Shown here: positions 17,490 through 27,422 of the stretch, piece after piece
Position numbering within the stretch: position 1 is the stretch's first letter
Layout of the letters: every line of letters begins with the position of its first letter
Source of the DNA: Vibrio sp. JC009
GTDB taxonomy: Bacteria; Pseudomonadota; Gammaproteobacteria; Enterobacterales; Vibrionaceae
NCBI RefSeq assembly: GCF_029016485.1
Contig: NZ_CP092106.1
Location: 1,178,001 to 1,242,000, forward strand
DNA: 64,000 nt
Direction of reading: 5' to 3'
Position numbers and translations under genes: made by a program
Notes under the pieces: generated by a model
Database searches by the model: none
What the model saw: only the letters and a program-made list of their open reading frames with translations
What the model was told of the DNA's origin: nothing

Positions 17490-18749
17490 TTAAAGCGCGC
17501 CGTAGATGACAGAAGTGATTGCCGCGAAGCCGCAGACTGCTGTGAAGATTTGCGCAGGTGTTGATGTTTTGTATTTGGCCATTGAAGGAACCTTGTTCAT
17601 GGCAAATACCGGCAGCAGGAACAGGATTGCTGCGATCATTGGTGCGCCCATGGTTTCGATCATGCCCAGAATACTTGGGTTGATGATGGCAACAATCCAG
17701 GTTGTCAGCACAATAAAGATAAGCGAGGCTTTTTCGATTTTGTTTACCGGAGTTGAAGAGCGGCTCTTAATCAGTCCGACCAGACCTTCATGTGCGCCAA
17801 GGAAGTGACCGAAGTAGCTTGAAGTAATGGCAGCAAAGGCAACAACCGGACCCATAACCGAAATCATCGGTGACTCATGAACGTTTGCCAGATAAGAAAG
17901 TACGGAGATGTTCTGCTCTTTTGCTGTTGCAAGCTGCTCAGGGGAAAGTGACAGTACCACAGAGAATACGAAGAACATCACAAAGCCCATCAGCATCAGG
18001 GCTGCGCCGCCGGTGATCATGTCTGTTTTCGCTGCTGCGTTTTCACCATGCTCTATGCGCTGCTCTTTGGCAAACTGGCTGATAATCGGGCTATGGTTAA
18101 ATGAGAACACGATAATAGGAATTGCCAGCCACACTACAGACGGCATTGCAGCCCAGTCGGGAGCTACGTCCATCATTGAGGTATTCCAGTCTGGGATCAG
18201 GTAGAAGGAGAGAGCCAGCAGAATGAATACCAGAGGGTATACAAGCGCAGAAGTGGCTTTAAGCATAAGATCTTTGCCAAATACAACGCCGGCTGTCATC
18301 GCCATAATCAGGAAGCCGGACAGAAGCCAGCGGGGCAGAGAGGCAAATCCCAACTGGTTTACAAGGAAAGAGTCTACGGTATTGGTGATGCCAACGCCAT
18401 AAATCAGCACGATAGGGTAAATAGCAAAGAAGTAAGCAAAAGTGATCAGGTTTGCGCCGGTTTTACCAAAGTGCTCTTCCACAGTGTCGGTAATATCAGA
18501 TTCCGGGTTGCCTGCGGATAGTACAAAGCGGGCAAGTGACTTGTGGGCAAACCAGGTCATCGGCGCTGCAATCAGGGCAAGAATCACCAGTGGCCAGAAA
18601 CCACCGGCACCGGCTTTAATTGGCAGGAAAAGGACACCTGCGCCCACAGCGGTACCAAATAGTGATAAACACCAGGTGAAGTCTTTGTAGGTGAATTTTG
18701 TTTCGCTTGTGGAAGTTGTATTGTCTACGGAGACGGTATTATCGTTCAT
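17490..18749 (-). CDS. sdaC: Serine/threonine transporter of the HAAAP family (SdaC-like)
   Basis: The 419-residue polytopic membrane protein has about 11 hydrophobic segments. It opens with TWCLSLFGTAVGAGVLFLPIKAG, shown in part, the signature of hydroxy/aromatic amino acid permeases. PIIVFSFNHSPIISQFAKEQR and the AITSSYFGHFLGAHEGL segment match the SdaC/TdcC branch. It likely imports L-serine with protons or Na+ into the cytosol, directly feeding the serine deaminase encoded 72 bases downstream. The gene is preceded by a long 625-base gap towards vgrG. Confidence 0.9.
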   Translation of the reverse strand: MNDNTVSVDNTTSTSETKFTYKDFTWCLSLFGTAVGAGVLFLPIKAGAGGFWPLVILALIAAPMTWFAHKSLARFVLSAGNPESDITDTVEEHFGKTGANLITFAYFFAIYPIVLIYGVGITNTVDSFLVNQLGFASLPRWLLSGFLIMAMTAGVVFGKDLMLKATSALVYPLVFILLALSFYLIPDWNTSMMDVAPDWAAMPSVVWLAIPIIVFSFNHSPIISQFAKEQRIEHGENAAAKTDMITGGAALMLMGFVMFFVFSVVLSLSPEQLATAKEQNISVLSYLANVHESPMISVMGPVVAFAAITSSYFGHFLGAHEGLVGLIKSRSSTPVNKIEKASLIFIVLTTWIVAIINPSILGMIETMGAPMIAAILFLLPVFAMNKVPSMAKYKTSTPAQIFTAVCGFAAITSVIYGAL

Positions 18750-19244
18750 AAATAATGGCCTGTGATTTACGATTTATATTTATTTGAAATCAGGCGTACG
18801 GTAATTAATTTGCAAAATGTAATTATCGAATAAATAAGCTTGCATTATCTATTAATCATGATTTTTATATTTCCATAAGGCGCAGTCGCCCACACCTAAA
18901 TTAAATTGATAATCTGGGTGTATGATTCTTCCAAGCTGAGCGTATGATAAACAGGTTTCGCTAAATCTTGTGCCTGACTTCTGTGTCAGAATGATGATTT
19001 TTACGGTTAACTATACGTTGTATCGATCATTTAAACTAAATAATAGGTTTTCCTATTTGTTTTAATTCGGTGGGAATAAGACATTATTTTTCGCTCCTGG
19101 TCAAACAGATAATGGGATGAGTTTGATTGAGTGTGATATTGAGTGTTATTAAGTTTGGTAAATATTAACTAAGTTGTAGTTATTGTAAGTAAATATAAAT
19201 ATCATAAAGAGGAGATATGAATTAGCAAAATGTTACCAACCTGA

Positions 19245-19277
19245 GCAATAAATTACCTTAAGTGAGCGGCTTATTGC
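19245..19277. promoter_or_regulatory. 33-bp dyad, putative activator binding site of the vgrG operon
   Basis: Arms GCAATAAATTACC and AGCGGCTTATTGC with a 7-base centre have the same 13-7-13 plan as the effector A dyad. The outer 7 bases (GCAATAA / TTATTGC) pair perfectly. It ends 54 bases before the -24 GG, exactly as for effector A. Confidence 0.72.
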
Positions 19278-19328
19278 CGAAAATACACACCTTTGAATAT
19301 AATTAATTGAAATTAAAGCCTTCCTCTG

Positions 19329-19345
19329 TTGGCACTCTTCTTGTT
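19329..19345 (+). promoter_or_regulatory. Sigma-54 (-24/-12) promoter of the vgrG operon
   Basis: TTGGCACTCTTCTTGTT has GG at 19331-19332 and GT at 19343-19344, exact N10 spacing. The coding start is about 48 bases after the -12 element. Confidence 0.82.
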
Positions 19346-19392
19346 TACCTATCTCCGTTCAGTCTCTGTAGCGAATGGCAAAGGAAGATTTA

Positions 19393-21465
19393 ATGGCAAC
19401 ACTGAAGTTTACTCTCAGAGTGGAAGGATTAGAGGATAACAGCCTGGTCGTACGTAGTTTCGAAGGGCATGAAGCTCTTTCTGACGGGGTGTTTAACCAA
19501 ACTACCTGTTTTGGATTCAGGTTCGATATTGATCTTGCCAGTCGCAGAAGCGATTTAAGTCCAGAGCAGTTTATTGATAACTGCGCAGAGCTGAACATTT
19601 ATCGTAATGGTGAACTGGTTCAGAGGCTTCACGGTATTGTCCGCAGTTTTACCCAGGGCGATACCGGTCATCAGCATACCTTTTATTCTTTAACACTGGT
19701 TCCTGCAATTGAACGCCTTTCTCTGCGTTATAACTCCCGTATCTTTCAGCGTAAAACAGTGCCGGAAATTATCTCTGTACTATTTAAGGAGATGGAAATC
19801 CGTGACTTTGTCTTTTCTGTATCCCGTGACTTTCAGCAAAGGGAGTTTTGCGTTCAGTACCGCGAGACGGATTTGGAGTTTGTGCATAGATTAGCGGCTG
19901 AAGAAGGGCTGGTTTACAGCCACAAACACAGCAAGGGAAAGCATACGCTGGTTTTTAGTGACAATTCTGAACTGTTACCTAAGCTTTCCGGGCCAGTACC
20001 ATACAATGCTTTGTCGGGCGGAACTTCAGATGTTCCGTTTGTTGAAAATTTTCAAATAGTGACCCGCAGTGAAACTGAGCAAGTAGAGTTGCAGGATCGC
20101 TGCTTTAAAAAGCCATCATACAATTTTTCCCATCAGACAGAATGCTCAGGGCAGGCTAACAATTACGCGCTTTTTGATTTTCCCGGACGTTATAAAAACG
20201 ATGTTAACGGTAAAGTATTCAGCCGGATCCGGCTGGAGTATTTGAGGCGGGAAGCCTTTATTGCATCCGGGCATAGTGATCAGCCACTAATGCGGGCGGG
20301 CTATCGGTTTAAGCTGGAGGAACATTTAAACAGTGAGCTAAACCGGGACTGGCTTCTGGTGTCTATCACTCATAAGGGAAGCCAGCCTCAGGCTCTGGAA
20401 GAGTATGGGGGAGAAGGGGCCACTACTTACAGAAATGGCTTCAAAGTGATTCCGGCTAATCAGACCTGGAGAGCAACGCCACAACCTAAACCTCAGGTTG
20501 ATGGTCCTATGATTGCCACAGTTGTTGGCCCGAAAGGTGAAGAGATTTACTGTGATGAATACGGACGGGTAAAGATCCATTTTCCCTGGGACCGATATTC
20601 AGACAGTAATGAACAGAGTTCATGCTGGGTGCGTGTTTCACAAGCCTGGGCTGGCAGCCAGTATGGGATGCTGGCTTTGCCCCGGATTGGTCATGAAGTA
20701 ATAGTTTCATTTTTAAATGGTGACCCGGATCAGCCAATAATTACCGGCCGTACCTATCATGCTGCGAACACCCCACCATATATACTTCCCGAGCATAAAA
20801 CCAAAACTGTCTTGCGTAGTGAAACCCATCAGGGAGAGGGCTATAACGAGCTTAGTTTTGAAGACCAGTCCGGATCGGAGTTGGTTTATCTGCATGCTCA
20901 AAAAGACCTTCAGGCCGATGTGCTGAATGATCACCTGGCTCAAATTGGGCATGACCAACATCAATTAATTGATAACGACAGTTTTACTCAGGTCAGAAAC
21001 AACCAGCATGTCACCGTTGAAGGCGAAAGCCTTGTCAGGGTCAGTAAAGACAAAACGATGGAGCTAAACGCTTCTTTGCAGGTGAAGGCCGGGAAAGTCA
21101 TCACCAGTGAGGCTGGAAGTGAAGTGCATATTAAAGCTGGTGAGAAAGTGGTGATTGAAGCTGGTTGCGAAATCACACTGAAGGCTGGAGGCAGTTTCGT
21201 CAAGATCGATCCGGCAGGTGTTCACGTTATGGGACCTGTTATCAATCTTAACTCCGGAGGCAGTGCCGGAAGCGGCAGCGGGTATGATGGAAAAATCGCT
21301 AAGTTACCCCTGGGAATTAGTTCTCCCCCTATGCCTGTCAGCAGTACGCCTGATTTTGCCAAAGCGTTATTGCATGCCTCGGTCAGTGGTGCGGACAGTT
21401 TTGTTGTTTGCGGAAAGCAGTCGGATGGTTCCTGTAGTCAGGGAGATAAGTGCCGATGCAAATAG
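19393..21465 (+). CDS. vgrG: VgrG (TssI) spike protein of the T6SS
   Basis: The 690-residue trimeric spike sits at the tip of the Hcp tube. The start at 19393 is chosen because AAGGAAG lies at the right distance; an in-frame ATG at 19375 adds only six residues. Gp27-like domains fill about residues 1-370, then the gp5 OB-fold (DEYGRVKIHFPWDR, SCWVRVSQAWAG, LPRIGHEVIVSFLNGDPDQP) and a beta-helix with repeated valine/lysine strands. After GSGSGYDGK the tail of about 60 residues ends in a cysteine cluster (VCGKQSDGSCSQGDKCRCK), with no enzymatic extension. It is the first gene of an operon with the DUF4123 adaptor, effector B and immunity B. No hcp or PAAR gene accompanies it. Confidence 0.95.
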   Translation: MATLKFTLRVEGLEDNSLVVRSFEGHEALSDGVFNQTTCFGFRFDIDLASRRSDLSPEQFIDNCAELNIYRNGELVQRLHGIVRSFTQGDTGHQHTFYSLTLVPAIERLSLRYNSRIFQRKTVPEIISVLFKEMEIRDFVFSVSRDFQQREFCVQYRETDLEFVHRLAAEEGLVYSHKHSKGKHTLVFSDNSELLPKLSGPVPYNALSGGTSDVPFVENFQIVTRSETEQVELQDRCFKKPSYNFSHQTECSGQANNYALFDFPGRYKNDVNGKVFSRIRLEYLRREAFIASGHSDQPLMRAGYRFKLEEHLNSELNRDWLLVSITHKGSQPQALEEYGGEGATTYRNGFKVIPANQTWRATPQPKPQVDGPMIATVVGPKGEEIYCDEYGRVKIHFPWDRYSDSNEQSSCWVRVSQAWAGSQYGMLALPRIGHEVIVSFLNGDPDQPIITGRTYHAANTPPYILPEHKTKTVLRSETHQGEGYNELSFEDQSGSELVYLHAQKDLQADVLNDHLAQIGHDQHQLIDNDSFTQVRNNQHVTVEGESLVRVSKDKTMELNASLQVKAGKVITSEAGSEVHIKAGEKVVIEAGCEITLKAGGSFVKIDPAGVHVMGPVINLNSGGSAGSGSGYDGKIAKLPLGISSPPMPVSSTPDFAKALLHASVSGADSFVVCGKQSDGSCSQGDKCRCK

Positions 21466-22232
21466 AACACAACTACATTGTCATAGCAGAGCCGCAGCGA
21501 GTCGAGGATCTGGCCAGAAGGCTGAGTGAGGGCGAAGTCCCCTATACCTTTTTGTTGAAAGGGACTATGTATGCAGGCTGTCAAACTCAGGGACCTTATC
21601 TGTTCCCGGCGAATAAGGTTCCTGAAGCCTTGCTGGATAAGATTTGCCAGAGCCGGGGAGGCATTATTCTGGATACGCCCCTTAGGTTGAGTGAATTGCA
21701 GGCTTTGCTTCGTCAGCAGATCTATGCCGAAAATCCGCAGTGCGGAAGGTCATACATTCGTTTTTATGCCCCGCATATTGCCAGAGCGCTGATGGAACAA
21801 AAATCGTTTTGTTTTCCTTCAGTTAGAGCTGTGCATATTCCTGATTATTTGTCCCAAAGCTGGGAAATTCACACATTACCTGAGGTTCAAATCTCACCCT
21901 CCTGGTGTTTAACCTCTGACCTTTGCCAGCGAATCAGGGTGCATCATTATGCGTATTGGCTGGGAACATTATCGACCTGGCCGTTGCCGGGGGATTCAAT
22001 TTTATCCGCAGCAGAGCTGTTATATCAGTGGACCTGTGAGGATAAAAGTCTGACCCAGATAACACTGGCCAGGTGTGCACACTGGTTGGCTGAATATTAT
22101 CAATACCTTCCAAATGAAGAGTTCAGGCTGTGCTTTCAGGGCACTGAAAGTATCAACCAGAAAAAGCAAATAGCCATGCAATGGATTAAGCAGTATCGCG
22201 TGCAACAACAGGAGCCTTCTTATGCCATCTGA
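21456..22232 (+). CDS. DUF4123 effector adaptor/chaperone (TEC/Tap type)
   Basis: The 258-residue protein starts at the ATG at 21456, overlapping the vgrG end by 10 bases; a GTG at 21450 is an alternative. Features of DUF4123 are PYTFLLKGTMYAGCQTQGPYL near the N-terminus, shown in part, GGIILDTPLRLSELQALLRQQ, and CGRSYIRFYAPHIARAL (the R-F-YxP/D motif). DUF4123 proteins load a cognate effector onto VgrG and are encoded between the two, exactly as here, then are usually not secreted. The next gene begins 11 bases before this stop, so the three are translationally coupled. As the only adaptor in the island it probably serves effectors B and D. Confidence 0.88.
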   Translation: MQIEHNYIVIAEPQRVEDLARRLSEGEVPYTFLLKGTMYAGCQTQGPYLFPANKVPEALLDKICQSRGGIILDTPLRLSELQALLRQQIYAENPQCGRSYIRFYAPHIARALMEQKSFCFPSVRAVHIPDYLSQSWEIHTLPEVQISPSWCLTSDLCQRIRVHHYAYWLGTLSTWPLPGDSILSAAELLYQWTCEDKSLTQITLARCAHWLAEYYQYLPNEEFRLCFQGTESINQKKQIAMQWIKQYRVQQQEPSYAI

Positions 22233-25200
22233 GTTTCAATTCACTCTGGAATCCCTGTATTGCCACAGCCAGACAGAGAACCCGGATAGTTTGCCGGGAA
22301 TCGAGTCTGCGTTAGATATCGGTGCCGAAGAGGTCAATCCCGCTCCTGTGGCATCGGCTTGTGCCGATGATATCAAGCCGATGGAGTATGAAGACCTGAT
22401 TTATCTGACCGGCTCAGATAGCTTTTATCTTTTAAGCCAGGAAGGTAAGTCGCGTTGCCGGGAAGCAGAGCAGAAACTTTCGGCATTAGTGGTGGGTGTT
22501 GATGATAAGGAAGGCAAGTTTCAGGGGCTGGCAAAATCCGGTTTGATGGATGCTTTGGTGTCGGCAGATCTGACTTCGTTTTTGGAGGGTGACGAAGAGA
22601 AGAAACGCTTGTCTGAATTGCGTTTACTGTTAGCTAAACCCGATGAGTCGGCCCGGCGTTTTTTTGATGATGGAAAAGCGACTCATGGTTATGCCTGGTC
22701 TCATTATATTTCGGGTATTGAGTCGGAGTACAAAAAGCTTGAACAAAAAGCGATATCGGCAGCGCGCAGTAAGGGCTACCGTTATGAAAACGGTAAACTT
22801 TACGGCAAGCGGGAGCTGGAAATACAGGATGAGATAAAGCGCTATCTGAAAGCAAGAGAAGCCTTTGCCGGTAAAAGGGAAGTGCCACCTCAAGAGCAAT
22901 TAGCGGCCTTAAAGAAAACCACTTCAGAGTTTGAAGAGTTAGTGGCCAAAACCGGCTATTCAGCTAAAGGCGCCGCTGAGTATGCACTGGCAAACAGCAA
23001 GGAAAAGCTAGCCAAAACAGAGAAGAGTCTCCCAGTGCTGGTGGCGTCCATCGAAACACTGGCCTTGTGCGGTATTGCTACCCCTGAATACGCTTTAAAT
23101 CAGGAGGGCAATGGTCATGATGCTCTGGCAGAGTATTACCAGTATCTGAAAGAGGCGAAAGAGACTGAGCAGAGGATACAGCAGAAATTTAAGCAACTGG
23201 ACAGTTCAACCAATCTGTATGCCTTTGCGGACAACGCCGCTCAGATAATGCCAAATAAGCTTTTTGAAGACGAACTAAAGCAGGTGGAAGTCCTTGAGAA
23301 AAAGGCGGCCAGAATCCGGGAAACGGCACAGAAAAATGTTCTGAGTTGTCAGAGCCCAATGTACCTGTTGTGGGATACCGATTATAAACCTAAACCGTTA
23401 ACCCGACTGGCAAAGGGCGACTTCCCGCTCAGAGAGTATCTGTCAGCCGAGCCACAAGACAGAAAAGGTAAACTGCGGCAATTTCGTTACTTTTCCCTGT
23501 ACCAGTTACCGACGACTAAAACCCTCAAACCCGGCTCACTTTCAATTGACGAAAACCCGGAGCAGGCACTCATTCGTTTGCTTGGCGTTCATATTCAGCC
23601 CTTGCCAATTGAGCAGAGCTGGTTTGATGACAAAGGTTTGTTTGAACCTGAAAAACTCTATGACGCCCTGAAACAGAAGAAAATAGCAGTAAAAATGCTA
23701 CAGAGTGATATCAGTGGCTGGGAAGAAAATATCAAAGAAGTGCTGTTTGCCCGTAAGCTGAAAAAGCGACTCGACCCTTTTGACCGTAGTCCCCAGGCCC
23801 AGTTTTTCAGGATGGTAAACACAAACAAAACCAGCTCGGACTTACCCGGCCTATACAAGATGCACGTGAACGACTTTAAAAAGGTCAATATCGCGAGCCT
23901 GGAAGCTAGCTCTGAGATTTCGTTGGCACGTGGTGAGCTGAACCTGTTTAAGGCGATTATTGGTCGGGATTACCTCTATTTCCCGTCTGAAGCTGTGGCT
24001 GAGAAGATGAGAGCAGAGCTCATTCCTCTTAGCTATATTGACCGCGACGGCACCCTGACCAACACCAGCTTTAACAACGGAGCACTGCAGATGCGCTTTT
24101 ATGCCAAAGCATGGGGATTTGTCGGCGCATGCTTAAGCTTTAATCCGGAGCTGGCACTGACACATGAAGCTGACGGCGTTCATTTAACGACCGTTGGCTA
24201 TAAGAGCATTCAGGAAGAGCAGGTACTGGATATTGATTCTATTAACGCTTTTCTGTCCGCCGAAGCTGGTATAGAGCTCGGCTGTTTTATCGACTGGCTG
24301 CTACCCGATGATTTACCGGAGCTTTTGTCACGGACACAGCAAGACACACAAAGAATGGTTTTGGTACGGGGCGCAATAAAAGCTGAGGTAAAGAAAGAGA
24401 TAAAGCTGCCCATACAGTTTAGTCTGAAACACGGCAAACCTATGGTGACAGTCAATATCGGGCCGGGTGCAACAACGGTCAGCTTTGAAGGTGAAATCTC
24501 TCCCTCAGCATTAGGCCTCTGGGTAACTCAGTTTCAGCGAATGCTGCGTAAATGTAAGTACCGCAAAATTGTCTCTGATTGCTCAACAGAATCCTTCGCT
24601 GACGAAGAGAGCTTTAACTTTATGGTTGGGCTTAGCCGGGCAATGCTCTTTACCCAGCTCAATGTCGGCAGCTTGTTAGCCTACGGAAAAGATAAACTGG
24701 ATACCCTGATTTCATTTTTTGACCGCTCAGAGCGCGCAGGGATGGTAGCGCATATTTTTAATACTGCCGATCAGGAACTATTGAGGCAATGGGTGTTGTT
24801 ATTGCCACCAGAGGCGTTGGGGCCGTTGTTGGATACTTTGGTTAGTGAGCCAGAGCAATTAAAAATCCCAAGACTTAAAGGCGGAACCGATGAGTACTCA
24901 ATTGTTCAGGTGCATGCTTGGCAACAGATGGCTATCGCTAAAATTATCCATTGGTTGTATTTGGATGCAGAAAGGTCAGGAGGCTGTTATCCCGCGAAGC
25001 AACCGGCAAAAATACAAGCCAGTCAACGGCAGTTAGAAGAGGCGGTTATACGTATGGATAGAAACAGTAAAGCGCCTGAAGAGTATGCGATGAAGGTTTG
25101 GGTGTTTACTAGAAATGAACGCAGGTTGCTAGATTTTATGGGGCGTGATAATCAACCTAGTTTCAATACTACGGATGATACTTACACAAAGCTTTTCGGT

Positions 25201-25386
25201 GAGCATTATAAGGTAACAAAAGGCTTTTACTCACGCCTAGAGCAGATTCTTATTCATATGGATGGCGTACTGACGGAAGAAGTGAAAAAGCAAATCACAC
25301 AATCCCACCTAAGCTATTACAACGCGAAAGGAAAGAGTAGTCTCGCCAACTTTAATTCAAGCTATTTAAGTACAACGGGAAAGTAA
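22222..25386 (+). CDS. T6SS effector B, 1054 aa, with variable C-terminal tip
   Basis: This is the intact paralogue directly after vgrG and the adaptor. There is no signal peptide, and the N-terminal 340 residues are acidic and helical with coiled-coil character (YLKEAKETEQRIQQKFKQLD). A middle region (SPMYLLWDTDYKP, FRYFSLYQLPTTKTLKPGS) follows, then a mixed region with MRFYAKAWGFVGACLSF that faintly recalls VasX/BTH_I2691-type effectors, and a helical C-terminal part. I cannot assign a catalytic domain. Residues after about 980 (APEEYAMKVW) diverge from copies A, C and D. It ends with a YxxAKGK / YLSTTGK tail. Its position, adaptor and exported partner support an antibacterial envelope-active effector; the activity is unknown. 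Confidence 0.82.
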   Translation: MPSEFQFTLESLYCHSQTENPDSLPGIESALDIGAEEVNPAPVASACADDIKPMEYEDLIYLTGSDSFYLLSQEGKSRCREAEQKLSALVVGVDDKEGKFQGLAKSGLMDALVSADLTSFLEGDEEKKRLSELRLLLAKPDESARRFFDDGKATHGYAWSHYISGIESEYKKLEQKAISAARSKGYRYENGKLYGKRELEIQDEIKRYLKAREAFAGKREVPPQEQLAALKKTTSEFEELVAKTGYSAKGAAEYALANSKEKLAKTEKSLPVLVASIETLALCGIATPEYALNQEGNGHDALAEYYQYLKEAKETEQRIQQKFKQLDSSTNLYAFADNAAQIMPNKLFEDELKQVEVLEKKAARIRETAQKNVLSCQSPMYLLWDTDYKPKPLTRLAKGDFPLREYLSAEPQDRKGKLRQFRYFSLYQLPTTKTLKPGSLSIDENPEQALIRLLGVHIQPLPIEQSWFDDKGLFEPEKLYDALKQKKIAVKMLQSDISGWEENIKEVLFARKLKKRLDPFDRSPQAQFFRMVNTNKTSSDLPGLYKMHVNDFKKVNIASLEASSEISLARGELNLFKAIIGRDYLYFPSEAVAEKMRAELIPLSYIDRDGTLTNTSFNNGALQMRFYAKAWGFVGACLSFNPELALTHEADGVHLTTVGYKSIQEEQVLDIDSINAFLSAEAGIELGCFIDWLLPDDLPELLSRTQQDTQRMVLVRGAIKAEVKKEIKLPIQFSLKHGKPMVTVNIGPGATTVSFEGEISPSALGLWVTQFQRMLRKCKYRKIVSDCSTESFADEESFNFMVGLSRAMLFTQLNVGSLLAYGKDKLDTLISFFDRSERAGMVAHIFNTADQELLRQWVLLLPPEALGPLLDTLVSEPEQLKIPRLKGGTDEYSIVQVHAWQQMAIAKIIHWLYLDAERSGGCYPAKQPAKIQASQRQLEEAVIRMDRNSKAPEEYAMKVWVFTRNERRLLDFMGRDNQPSFNTTDDTYTKLFGEHYKVTKGFYSRLEQILIHMDGVLTEEVKKQITQSHLSYYNAKGKSSLANFNSSYLSTTGK

Positions 25387-25387
25387 G

Positions 25388-26425
25388 ATGAAAGCACGAT
25401 ATTTTGATTCATGGATATTGAAACTAGTGCTTTTGCTTGCACTAATCAATAGTGCAACTATTAGTGCAGAACAAGGTTTAACGTCGGCGACAACAGCCCA
25501 AGAAGCTTATGAAAAAGCAAAGCTATTAAACTCCCAATATAAAAAGGAGCATGCAAAAGTTTATCTAAGGTTTGCGATGGCACATGGACACACAAAAGCA
25601 ATGCTGATGTATTCAGAGCTGATCAAACATAACGCTTTTGTTCAGCAAAAGGATGAAAGTGACTATGCGCTGAAAGCAGCTAAATTGGGCAATGTAAATG
25701 CGATGATAAAAGTAACGCGTAGTATCCATATTTCGGAACAAGAAAAGAATTTCTTTCGAGGCCGCGCGTTAGCGATCTTAAAACGGAAAATAAAGCATGG
25801 TGATATACAAGCAATAGGGATAATGCCAGGACTTTATTCTGATGATGATACCCAAATGAAGTGGGTAATGAAAGCTGCTGAGGCGGGACACCCTCATAGC
25901 CAATACTATTTAGCTAAACGTTACCAACACGAAACGTATGGCTGGTTTTTAATTTCAGGAAAGAGAGCAAAAGAGGTATCCCGGTTATACAAGGCAGCGG
26001 CAGAAGCCGGCTACCCTCCTGCAATGGCAAAATATGCTTCGTTATTAGCGAAGGACTCAAAAACAAAAAAAGAAGCATTTCAGTGGATGCTAAAGGGAGT
26101 AGAAATAGGAAAAGCACAAAGCCTCCCGTTTATTGCTTATATCTATACCGAAAACCCTGACATGAGGGAAGTTGTTCCACGTGACAACGTGAAAGCTGCA
26201 GGTTATTTGAAAGCGTATTTGGATGTAATGGCTCCGGAGCCAAACTCAAGCAGCTATGAAATCGTATTAGAAGACTATGAAAAGCTACTTAAGGTCATGA
26301 CCGAGCCCGAAAAACAACAAGCCAACAAATTCGCCCAAGACTATCTATCAACCCACACAGTTAGGGCATTCGACGATTTCTGGGAGTGGGGCGTGGACTA
26401 TGGTGTTCGTCCTGAGGGGAAGTAG
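25388..26425 (+). CDS. Sel1-repeat exported protein B, presumed immunity to effector B
   Basis: The 345-residue protein starts one base after the effector stop. A signal peptide (LKLVLLLALINSATISAEQ) is followed by Sel1-like repeats such as QAYEKAKLLNSQYKKEHAK in related form, GHTKAMLMYSELIKHNAF and GHPHSQYYLAKRYQHETYG. The first ~200 residues and the last 45 (EKQQANKFAQDYLSTHTVRA and onward) are almost the same in copies C and D, whereas about residues 210-310 differ strongly. I take that segment as the likely specificity region. It should bind and neutralise effector B in the periplasm. Confidence 0.82.
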   Translation: MKARYFDSWILKLVLLLALINSATISAEQGLTSATTAQEAYEKAKLLNSQYKKEHAKVYLRFAMAHGHTKAMLMYSELIKHNAFVQQKDESDYALKAAKLGNVNAMIKVTRSIHISEQEKNFFRGRALAILKRKIKHGDIQAIGIMPGLYSDDDTQMKWVMKAAEAGHPHSQYYLAKRYQHETYGWFLISGKRAKEVSRLYKAAAEAGYPPAMAKYASLLAKDSKTKKEAFQWMLKGVEIGKAQSLPFIAYIYTENPDMREVVPRDNVKAAGYLKAYLDVMAPEPNSSSYEIVLEDYEKLLKVMTEPEKQQANKFAQDYLSTHTVRAFDDFWEWGVDYGVRPEGK

Positions 26426-26452
26426 AAATGAAGGTGAGGTTAGCCGTTTCCC

Positions 26453-27192
26453 CGAATGCTGCGTAAATGTAAGTACCGCAAGATTGTCTCTGATTGCTCA
26501 ACAGAATCCTTCGCCGACGAAGAGAGTTTTAACTTTATGGTTGGGCTTAGCCGGGCGATGCTCTTTACCCAGCTCAATGTCGGCAGCTTGTTAGCTTACG
26601 GAAAAGATAAACTGGATACCCTGATTTCATTTTTTGACCGCTCGGAGCGCGCAGGTATGGTGGCGCATATTTTCAATACCGCTGATCAGGAACTATTGAG
26701 GCAGTGGGTGCTGTTATTGCCACCAGAGGCGTTGGGGCCGTTGTTGGATACTTTGGTTAGTGAGCCGGAGGAGTTAAAAATACCAAGTTCAGGAGGTGGG
26801 ACGGACGAGTATTCAATCGTAGAAGTGCACGCCTGGCAGCAAATGGCTATCGCGAAAATTGTCCTTTGGTTGTATTTAGATGCAGAAAGGTCAGGAGGTT
26901 GCTATCCCGCTAAGCAACCAGAAAAGATACATGCAAGCCAGCGACAGTTAGAAGAAGCTGTTATTCGCATGAATAGAAACAGTAAAGCGCCTGAAGAGTA
27001 TGCGATGAAGGTGTGGGAATTCACATTGAACCAACACAGGTTGTTAGATTTCATGGCGTTTGAGAATCATCCTGATTTTTCGACTTATTCAAAAGATATA
27101 GATTCCTTATTTGCTAAGCATAGCAAAGTGACCGCCGATTTTGATTCATACATAAGTGTATTGTTGGTGCATATGGCTGGTGCACTCACAGA
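26453..27192 (+). pseudogene. Effector C, 5'-truncated fragment (left part, interrupted by IS21-type element)
   Basis: Homology to the effector core begins abruptly at CGAATGCTGCG (26453), 28 bases after immunity B, and corresponds to the last quarter of the effector (MLRKCKYRKIVSDCS onward). The upstream ~760 codons are absent. The frame is open to the IS insertion point, with a unique tip (LNQHRLLDFMAFENHPDF). The ATG at 26456 lacks a clear ribosome site, so translation is doubtful. It looks like an orphan tip placed behind cassette B by recombination. The remaining 36 codons lie beyond the IS at 29779-29887. Confidence 0.85.
27187..27192. repeat. Target-site duplication, left copy
   Basis: CACAGA directly abuts the left end of the IS; the same six bases follow the right end at 29773-29778. 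IS21-family elements make 4-8 bp duplications. Confidence 0.85.
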
Positions 27193-27422
27193 TGCATATT
27201 CCGGAGCAATCCGACCACCGATTCCGGGATTATCCGGACACCCATTCCGTTTTAATCCAGACAGCAATTCCGGGATAAACCAGCCAATTTTCAGCTAACT
27301 CCGGAATCACTGTCCGGTTGAGCGGAAACCCTGTCCGGAACCCCCGGAATCTCTCCCTTTTCTCTTTTAAATCAATAGCTCACTATCTCTGCTATCAGTC
27401 TGTATATAGCAAGGAAGTGATC

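Larger units (their letters stand above)
18750..19374. other. Divergent intergenic region: sdaC promoter and vgrG sigma-54 control region
   Basis: No gene is seen in these 625 AT-rich bases. The right end holds the vgrG dyad (19245-19277) and the -24/-12 promoter (19329-19345). The left part should carry the sdaC promoter. No riboswitch-like structure was recognised. Confidence 0.6.

Noticed and set aside
27085..27298. Continuation of the effector C frame to 27298
   Set aside because: The last ~35 codons lie inside the IS21 left end; the true effector sequence resumes after the right end at 29779.
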